64,000 bases of DNA from NCBI GenBank assembly GCA_035236585.1, contig CP141127.1:49242001-49306000 (forward strand), given 5' to 3'. Below, piece after piece: positions 56,763 to 64,000 of the stretch. The stretch comes from Warburgia ugandensis (lineage: Eukaryota; Streptophyta; Magnoliopsida; Canellales; Canellaceae). The first letter of the stretch is position 1. Each line of letters begins with the position of its first letter. A program made the position numbers and the translations under genes. Below the pieces are notes generated by a model. It saw only the letters and a list, made by a program, of their open reading frames with translations, was not told the DNA's origin and did no database searches.

Positions 56763-57631
56763 GTAAGAAAAACACCAAAGGAATAGTAATCCTCTTTTTA
56801 TCTTATTTTTCTTATTGATTCTGTAATAATTATTGTGCTTGGAAAGGGTTTATGTGATTGTAAATGTTGGGGTGAAGAACTAGGTTAGATTATTTGAATT
56901 CTGACAAAAATCATGCAATGTCTGTGAAGAAAGGGCTTTTTAATCTTGAAAACATTTTCTTTTATTTTGAGGGTTTTCATTTGTTTTCTTTCTTAGTGCT
57001 ACATAGAGCAGGAATCCAAATGTGTTGAACTGAAAATCCAACTCTCTATTGATAGCTATATACAGAGATATTATCACTCTGTAGTTGCTACTATTTTGGT
57101 ATCAATTTGCTATTGATTTGCTATGACTTTATCACTATTTAAAAGATCAAGAAATTAGATGTTTTGCCTATCCAGGAAAAATGAGCACATGAAGAAAATC
57201 AAGAATAGTTCAACCCATGTAGCCCTTATAAGACAAAGGATAGAGGGTGAACAAAAATGAAAAGGATTAATAAGTAGGATGCATACAATAAATTTGTTCA
57301 AAGCCACTTGTCTCTTGAATCAATAAAGTTTATGGAATTGGAGGCAGGAAGTAATCAGAGAAGGGGAAAAGCCAATTCAAAGTTAGGGTTTGTAGTTCTT
57401 GTATGAAATTAGGGTTCGAAAATGAGAAATATCATTAGATGAAACTACTGATGATCCTATTTTTATTAGTTTAGATGAACTTTGGAAGTTTCAATGACAA
57501 TGAGACTAATAAAATAGTTGATTTGCTTTGTGAAAGTCACTATATTGCTAGGAGAACTAAATTAAGAAAGAGTTGGGGAAAAGAAGTTCAGAATGGTAAT
57601 GTTAGTTTCTAGGTCATTCAGTAAGCCATAG
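56763..57631. other. Gene-free; possible intron
   Basis: T-rich sequence after the candidate splice donor; no coding block or repeat recognised. It would be the first part of the Myb/SANT-like gene's intron. Confidence 0.35.
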
Positions 57632-57721
57632 TGTAATAACCAAAATAAATAAATAAATAATAAGAGAGGGTAAAATGGTAAATACATGTGGGCTTATAGG
57701 GTGTGGGACCCATGGTGAGGC

Positions 57722-57728
57722 TATAAAA
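57722..57728 (+). promoter_or_regulatory. TATA box (CTATAAAAGCC)
   Basis: A strong plant-type TATA box 90 bases after the LTR-like start, followed by CCCCGTC about 10 bases later and CT-rich sequence. Confidence 0.55.
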
Positions 57729-58280
57729 GCCTACCCCGTCTTTTTGTATGGCCAAACTATTCCTCTTGGTTTATGTGTTGACGACGTCGGCAATGACGTG
57801 AAACTCCCCTCTCAGGCGCACGCGGTGAAGGGAAGACTAGGTCTAGTCGATCTGATCACAATACACCACCCTCTACAATTTTCCTTTTCTTTTCTTAAAG
57901 TTTCTATCTTTTTAATGTTGGAAAACGGTGTGGATTGTCGTTTTTCTGTGAAATAGTAGGTGTTATTATTCCTTTCAAAGTAGATTGATGAAACGGTATC
58001 AGATTGTGATCTAAACCGTTCATCTTGTGCATGGTAACATGAAGAACAAACTCATGAATTTTCATGGTGATCGGATGGCTAAGGATGCTAGAAAACTCAG
58101 AACACAGTAAGAGAAAACTTTTAGGAATGTGATAAAAATCATGTAAAAACACGGGATAATGATAAAAATAGTTGAAAAGGTGCTTAAAAATGGGATCTAA
58201 GTGAAAAAACTGAGCAAAACGGTGCAAAAATCACACCATTTGGACTCCTGAGTGTTGTCGGCGACAACCGAAATCCGGCC

Positions 58281-58400
58281 ATCGTCTCCGGCGATGGTGG
58301 CCAGCCGGTTATCATTCCTAGTGATGGTGGCCAGCTGGTCATCGTTCCTGGTGATGGCACCCCGCTGGCGATTGTCTGCCGGTGTACGCGGGCGGCTGGT
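58281..58400 (+). repeat. 4 x 30 bp tandem repeat, CpG-rich
   Basis: Units start at 58281, 58311, 58341 and 58371: AT(C/T)(G/A)T(C/T)(T/C).C then GGTGATGG..CC.GCTGG. Because 30 is divisible by 3, every frame repeats a ten-residue word: one reads GDGGQPVIIP / SDGGQLVIVP / GDGTPLAIV, another MVASRLSFLV / MVASWSSFLV. Copies are 65-85% alike, the last the most diverged. It lies in the CpG-rich leader, and no coding role is shown. Confidence 0.85.
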
Positions 58401-58500
58401 TGGGTTGCACCCACATGGGCGGTGTGTAGATGGGCTAGAGAGTACCAGCAGAATTCAAAGCATCAGCTGAGGGGCACACTTCAAGGGAAACTATAGCAAA

Positions 58501-59983
58501 GTTCCCTTCCAATCCAATTGCAAAGTATGAAACTTGGAAATGTCATCATCGCTCTCACTTTAGATTGTCTTGTGCTTTCAAATAGTGTTTCTTCAAGCCC
58601 TCATGCAAATAAATCTTTGGGTCTATGTCTGGCATAAATTCTACTATTTAAGTTCATGGTTCCTTAATTTGGAATGACTTTTTAGCTCTGTTGATACTCT
58701 CAGAACATGTGTCACATTTGATAAACAATTCCTATTTAGTGATAACAGGACAAAACATTGACTGATAGTTAATGCAGCTAAACCATGTAGGTTTTCCATT
58801 CCCATAAGCTGCCAGTGCCAATATGCAATCTGCATTGGATGAGGAAGAGGAACCTAGACTGATAACCATCACAACGAAATATCAAAGATAAGCAAAATCT
58901 CTTTATCAGGTTCATCACCCATCACAACAACTATCTTAAATTTCTTTAAAAATTCAAGAGTCACTCTTTTTGCAATGTCAAATCCATCAACTAGTATATG
59001 ATGATGCATTCCTACAAAACTTATGCATAAATAGTCATAAAGCTAAGAGAAACTAAGCAAATAATAATAGTCCTTGCTTTAATACATAACATAAATAGAT
59101 GCAATAAGAAACAGAAGATGACAAAAAAGGCACATTTAATGAAAGATAAAAAAGTCAACTTTCACATGAAAGCACCTTTTAGACATTAAGGAGGCCTTTG
59201 CATCATTGTGTGACAACATTTACCACTTATTAACACATGATACTTTACTATGTGTATATGCATCAGAGAGAACACAAATAGCAAAGATTAGGTGTGCATG
59301 TATATTTGTGATTTACACATGTCCATAGCAAATTGCAAAAACCTATATTGAGGTATTTACATGCATATTGATGACATTAACATACATAAGATGAATACCA
59401 AAATAAACCAATATATAAATAAAGCCCTAATTCATTATATGTATTGACAATATATCAACTCACAAAATGGGACATGGAAAACTGAAAATGCACCCTAAAG
59501 TGTTCAGATAAGGTACTACTGAGTTCCCACAGAACTGCTAAATATAGTAACATCTGACAGTTTTGGTGGCTGAATCATGCATTAACCATAATACTCAACA
59601 CTCTCCATGCTAACGAGTTTTACGAATCCTAACCTAATTGAAAGCTATAGATGCAACTCCCTCCAAGGAATGTTATCCATCCAGGTGTTCAAAGGACTAG
59701 CATTTAACTCTTAAACTCATCTATTATAACTCAAGTTGACCTCACCATTTTGTGGTAATGCGTTCATAGCCACCTAGAAAGTAATAGAAAAATCAAAAAT
59801 GAAATTTGTGTTTGGTCACTAAAGAAAACAAATTAGAAACAAAATGTTGCTAATGAGCTTATATCTAATGAGAAACCAAGAGCTGCAACCACATTAAACT
59901 ACACTCTTCTGATGCATCATTTTATTTGTATGATCTATTTAAGTCATTATGATATCCTAAATAGCAAATATATTTCTTTTCAG
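58501..59983. other. Gene-free; possible intron
   Basis: AT-rich with no recognised domain. It ends in TATTTCTTTTCAG, a good 3' splice site next to the start codon of the Myb/SANT-like gene. Confidence 0.4.
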
Positions 59984-61200
59984 ATGCCGCGCAAAAGAAA
60001 GGAAAGAGTTCCTGTGACACCAAATTCGGTTGATAATGAAGATCCGGACACAGTGTTTGAAAGCATAGTTGAGGGCAACAAAGGGCCTTATAATAAATGG
60101 ACTAAGGAACAAGAGAACTTCATCCTTGCAACACTCTATGATGAAATCATAGAGGGTAGGATCATTGCAACTAGGAGTATGCCAATGTGATGACCCGGGT
60201 TTTTCCATGCATTTTTAAATGCAAGATCTAAATTCTTAAGGTGGGATGCATCCCTATTTGAAAAACCATTTTATAAAAATCATGCAATGCAGTGAAAAAT
60301 CTTTAGTTTTAAACAAATTTTGAAAACCCCGAGTGTCATTTGCTTTCACAACAATCAAAGTAGTTTTTGAAAAACTTCAGAAATCATAAATGTTTTTCCC
60401 CAGGTCTATCCAGTCATAGCACACAGCCCAACTGTAAATAAATACAAATACATGTTCAAAGGGTAGAGTGTTTACATAAATGTATGATTGTCTCCTTGTG
60501 ATCTACTTGCTCATAGCACTAACATAGGCATCTTCTACTTGTGAATAGAGCTATCCTGAAAAATGTTAAGGATAGGGTGAGTATATACTATACTCAGTAG
60601 GAGTCTATCACTATTAGTTTTGCAATGCATGCTATGTTTAAAATCATATGCTCTTAAAAACATGTGCATGTTCGAACAATCAGGTTCAATATCGATATTA
60701 AAAACCACTATCGAACTGGAATACTAACGACTTAAAGAATAGCATAATCCAAGTCAAAAGTATCATATATCATAAACATAATGATATGCATAAGATGCTC
60801 CACTGAATCCAACTCATGGATATCTGGTATGGTATGGTCGACCAACCTCATGGCATGCCATACGCAATGCAAGTAAATCCACGAAACCATAGGGCCCAAA
60901 CTATGCCTAGGACCTCACCGCCGTGTGGTCCCTGGGTACTTGAGGACACGCGGTCATAGCCTCAACAGGGCATATGACACGTCGACCCAGTGCCGTGAGA
61001 CCAGTGGTAGCCCCCTGTACCACATGCAGTCGACGTAGGGACGTTGCCCTTTTTGGGCATGGTACCCATTCCACCTAGTAGTGGTAGAGGCTGGAGGCTA
61101 ACCCAGACCTCTCGGCATAGCGTCCACGAGCTTCTTAGCCCAAATCATATAAGACCAAACAAGCGAAAACCTCTTTTTCAAAACCTGTCCTCTTTGGGTC

Positions 61201-61234
61201 CCTCACAACTGCCTGGCCCTCACAACTGCCTACC
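61201..61234. repeat. 2 x 17 bp tandem repeat
   Basis: CCTCACAACTGCCTGGC followed by CCTCACAACTGCCTACC, inside the young LTR. Confidence 0.93.
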
Positions 61235-61751
61235 CAGCGTCTTTTGGGCACTCCAGCATCTTTGGGTAACCCTCAAGGACATGCAATTTTTCAAGAACTC
61301 AATGCTCACAAATCATGCAATATATGCAATTGTTTGCAAAACATGTCTATGCATAATGTATTTGTCATATGTATGTTGAATTCGTTTATAAGATTAAGTT
61401 ATGCTAACAAATCATATAACTTATACTTAAAACATGCATTCAAAACAATCATGACTCTTTTTAAAAGTCTAGTAGCGATAGAGCACCTACCTCAAAGTCT
61501 CCTGGAGTCGTGTCCTTTATCACTCAACTCGTCCCTGGGTCTCATTTATAAACTCCTGGGTATGAATGGATACAAGGAGTCCTTATTAATTTTAATCCAT
61601 TTAGACATTAGATCGCTAGCTTTGCCTTTAGGGTCCATGGTCCTTGACTAATTCATTTGTCAGGCTAGACCCTATGATATGGATCTACTTTTCAATGGTT
61701 AGATTCTATAAATGGTCCTATGATCCTAACTTTTAAAGTCTCATTAGGTCT

Positions 61752-62000
61752 GCGTGTCCTAGTTCCCAGGACACCTGTGCATCCTGGTTGAACCGCGACC
61801 GCCTCACGTGCGTGCATGCCCAAAGGCTGTGCCAGGGACCGCATTTTGCACGCGCACATGCAAGCTCAAGCAACGCTCCTTTGGTGTAATGTGGCGCGTC
61901 TCAGCTCCCAGGGCACCTCGTGCATCTTGGTCGAGCCAGGATCCGTGCCCTATGTCACGCGCGTACCCGAAGGCCGTACCTGGGATAGTGTACGCACTAT
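61752..62000. repeat. About 142 bp tandem duplication in the young LTR
   Basis: GCGTGTCCTAGTTCCCAGG at 61752 and GCGCGTCTCAGCTCCCAGG at 61894 begin copies sharing CACCT.GTGCATC.TGGT, CACG.GCGT...CC.AAGGC and CCAGGGACCGC / CCTGGGATAG endings. The overlapping open frames here follow from the high GC content. Confidence 0.78.
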
Positions 62001-62448
62001 CATAACCTGGAACCCGTCCCAGGGACCTAGTCTCAGGCGCAGGTGGTGCATGGTGTCCTTGGGATGCCTGGTTCATGCAAGGCTGGCTAAACTGGCTTCA
62101 TCTTCTCTGGCTGGAAAAACTGGCTGGGGAAAAGGCCAGATCCGGCATGGATCTTCGCCTGAGGGAACCAAAACGGAGAGAAAAAGGGAAGAACGGCTTA
62201 CCTGGTTAGCCTAGGGACGCCCTTTTCCCGATGGGTGCCTGCCTGCTCGCTAGAAAACTTGAAGAAGGGGGAAATCGTGCAAGGCTGGAACAAGAGAAGA
62301 GAGGGGCATGGGGAAAAATGGCAATGGCCGGCCTGACTTGGGCCTGGCCGTTACCAAAAAACGCAGAGAGACGGGTTTCCGGTTTTTGCCGGAAACCCTA
62401 GTCCCAAAATTTCCAGAAAATGTGTTTTGGGAGAGGGGGAGATGGGGC

Positions 62449-62455
62449 TTTTATA
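62449..62455 (-). promoter_or_regulatory. TATA box of the young LTR
   Basis: Minus strand CTATAAAAGCCCC, 365 bases from the LTR start. If active it would drive transcription leftwards, antisense to the interrupted gene. Confidence 0.6.
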
Positions 62456-63032
62456 GAGGGGAGAAGGTAGTGGAAAATTTCTCTGGAAAAATCAGGATTT
62501 GAGGGTTTCTAGAGAAATCTAAGGAGGAAGACGACAGGGGGTGCCATTATCAAAACGGCCCCTTGCGTTTTTCGTTTTTTGTTTAAATTACAGAACTGCC
62601 CCTGATCTTTAAACGGCCATAACTTCTTCATACGAACTCCGTTTTTGGCGTTCTTTGAGGCGTTGGATTCCATTTTTTGAGTAGAATCTAATGGTACCAA
62701 ATTTCCTCACAAATTCATTCATTTACTATTTTAAATAAGGTGAAACATTTAACAAAGTTCATGTCCTATAAGATGTCCAATTTTTGTTAAAAATAGTGTA
62801 AATTGCTCGGGCGTTACAGCCAAAGAGTGCAGTGATTAAGAAATTGGTGCTTTTCTTCAAAATTTAATTTGGAGTTGATTTGATGATGAATTAGTTGAAT
62901 ACAAAGATAAGGCTTTTCAAGAGCAAGTATGTTACAATTGCAAGGTTGAAGAATGGAGACTCAAGCTTAGGGTGGGATGCAGAGAGAAATTGCTTCCTTG
63001 CAACTCCAGAGATCATGAATAGCCATTTGTAG

Positions 63033-63107
63033 GTAACGTGTTATTACAACAGTATAATACTTTACGTCACCTTTATAATGCCATTACAAATGTTTGTGTT
63101 TGTACAG
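63033..63107 (+). other. Likely intron of the Myb/SANT-like gene
   Basis: Starts TAG|GTAACG and ends TTTGTACAG; 75 bases, T-rich, within the usual size for a short plant intron. The frame on either side is not fully restored, so this is tentative. Confidence 0.4.
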
Positions 63108-63664
63108 TCGAATTTGAAGGCTTGTTGCTTATTTGGCAAGAATTTATGGAACTATGAACAACGGTGTTTGGGATGAGCAGTGCCATAGGAGGATTCTACT
63201 TTCAGATTAATATTTTCTACAAAAGACAAGGCACTTCGAGAAACGAGCGTGACTGGTAATCAATATACACAACCGGTTGAGGAAGTATATAGACCTGATA
63301 TGGAAATGTAGATGCTAATGTGTTTGACTCATAGGTCCCATATTATGGGGAGAAAGTACAAGGGGACAACGATGGATTGTGCCCACAAGATCCATCAGAA
63401 GACATTTTGCAAGCCTGTGTCCACCCAGCTACCTCCACAACATCATCTTTGATTCCCTCATCTAGGATTGTTTACTTGCAACGAGTGAGGGGAAAAGGGA
63501 AAAATCTTAGTCAGGCAATGTCCTCAACATCTAATGATCCCCACTCATTCATTAATCCTTCCATTATACCAAGGCTAGAAAGACTTATGGGTCTGGACAA
63601 CATGGCGTGGATGACTGCAATTGATACTTTGGAGGGTCTGATTGAGTTAGAGAGAGTTTAAGGC

Positions 63665-64000
63665 ATATAGTATTTTACATAAAACAGACCTAAGCTTCAG
63701 GATAATTTTTGCTAGTTGGCCGCAGGAGAGACAACTGTTATATGTGAAGATGCATTTGTAAGAGAGTGCACTTTATAAAGACCTATCTAGCTCTAGTTTG
63801 AAACTTTGATGTGTGTTTCTATATTGGACCATGGATATTAATTGTCTATAGTGATGGATATATGTTAAGACCATGCAATAGATCTCGTCTATTGAGGCTC
63901 TTTAGTAAGCGTCTTAATTTAGGCTATTTGTTTGTGGTGCTCTTGTGTTTCTACTAAGTAGTTGCTTATAGTTCAAATTGTTATGAAAGCTTACACAAAC
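63665..64000 (+). other. Region after the Myb/SANT-like stop; no gene seen
   Basis: AT-rich sequence consistent with a 3' untranslated or flanking region. Nothing else is recognised up to the window end. Confidence 0.4.

Larger units (their letters stand above)
57632..58500 (+). mobile_element. CpG-rich LTR start with TATA box, plus leader (partial LTR element)
   Basis: The segment opens TGTAATAACCAAAATAAATA and has GGCTATAAAAGCCTACC about 90 bases in, the same plan as the start of the minus-sense LTRs nearby but on the plus strand. CGGTATCAGATTGTGATCTA at about 57994 resembles the tRNA-iMet primer site TGGTATCAGAGC. That would make the LTR only about 350 bases, though no CA end lies right beside it. 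The following 500 bases are GC- and CpG-rich, unlike the surroundings, and contain a 4 x 30 bp repeat. The right end was not found; CATAG lies before the start but no matching duplication was seen. Confidence 0.5.
60186..62818 (-). mobile_element. Young solo LTR, 2633 bp, target duplication GCCAA
   Basis: Ends are TGTGATGACCCGGG (60186) and GCTCGGGCGTTACA (62818). GCCAA lies on both sides (60181-60185, 62819-62823). In the minus sense it starts TGTAACGCCCGAGC, with CCTCTATAAAAGCCCC about 365 bases in (62449-62455) and a GC-rich leader. GC and CpG content between 60.9 and 62.6 kb is far above the rest of the window, as expected before methylation-driven decay. The shared blocks TGAAAACCCCGAGTGTCATT and GTGAGTATA.ACTA.ACTCAGTAG link it to the LTR at 13290 (13412, 13798). 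No internal region or second LTR is seen. Confidence 0.9.
59984..63664 (+). pseudogene. Myb/SANT-like DNA-binding protein gene, split by a solo LTR
   Basis: The product resembles plant Myb/SANT-like proteins (PF12776 type), found as host proteins and beside transposons. I start at the ATG at 59984, directly after a TTTCTTTTCAG splice site. The open part (59984-60185) has the basic start MPRKRKERVP and the first helix KWTKEQENFILATLYDEIIE. The solo LTR then interrupts it. After the LTR (62824 on) the domain goes on in shifting frames: IKKLVLFFKI, FGVDL, KSKYVTIARLKN, SLGWDAERNCFLATPEIMNS. A likely intron is 63033-63107 (GTAACG..TTGTACAG). The last part (63365-63664) is open, DGLCPQDPSEDILQACVHP then Ser-rich, RVRGKGKNLSQAM, and IPRLERLMGLDNMAWMTAI before the stop. 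Stops after the insertion site suggest further decay. Confidence 0.72.

Noticed and set aside
61804-62214. Several overlapping open frames on both strands
   Set aside because: They lie in the GC-rich part of the young solo LTR, where stop codons are rare by composition; nothing resembles a known protein.

Overview
The window is plant nuclear heterochromatin from a flowering plant whose species I cannot name. It is AT-rich and carries nested retrotransposon and CACTA DNA-transposon remnants, long AG/CT microsatellites, and no plausibly intact host gene. The recognisable coding sequence is almost all transposon-derived and broken. Two non-transposase pieces stand out: a captured cellulose synthase-like C (CSLC) fragment inside a Mutator-like element, and a Myb/SANT-like gene cut by an LTR. 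All homology calls are by eye.

Layout. 1-3.9 kb: two decayed Ty3/gypsy pol remnants, a chromovirus on minus and a Tat-type element on plus. 5.4-10.6 kb: a minus-sense element with gag-like remnant, primer-binding site and 2.86 kb LTR. 10.6-12.2 kb: a Pack-MULE with roughly 145 bp inverted ends enclosing the CSLC fragment. 12.25-18.3 kb: a rearranged zone around a 5.0 kb LTR, with the flank and terminus of a CACTA element repeated on both sides.

18.4-54.4 kb: one old CACTA element (CACTA-1). It has a left terminus, a TnpA/DUF8039/Ulp1-like pseudogene, and then, where the TnpD transposase would be expected, about five direct repeats of a unit of about 3.4 kb. Each unit has a TnpA first-exon piece, subterminal hairpin repeats and usually a long AG run. 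A 4.45 kb solo LTR (29409-33862, target duplication ATTAA) and a second 10.8 kb CACTA (CACTA-2, 40614-51405, target duplication AAA) inserted later. Undisturbed sister units show both empty sites. CACTA-2 keeps both ends, subterminal repeats, and TnpD and TnpA pseudogenes on the minus strand.

54.4-64 kb: LTR pieces, minisatellites, the left end of a third CACTA, a CpG-rich LTR start with TATA box, and a Myb/SANT-like gene whose coding exon is cut by a 2.63 kb solo LTR (60186-62818, target duplication GCCAA). The solo LTRs share a minus-strand layout (TGTAAYRHCC start, TATA roughly 0.35-0.6 kb inside where visible) and look like one chromovirus-type family that entered the locus repeatedly at different times.
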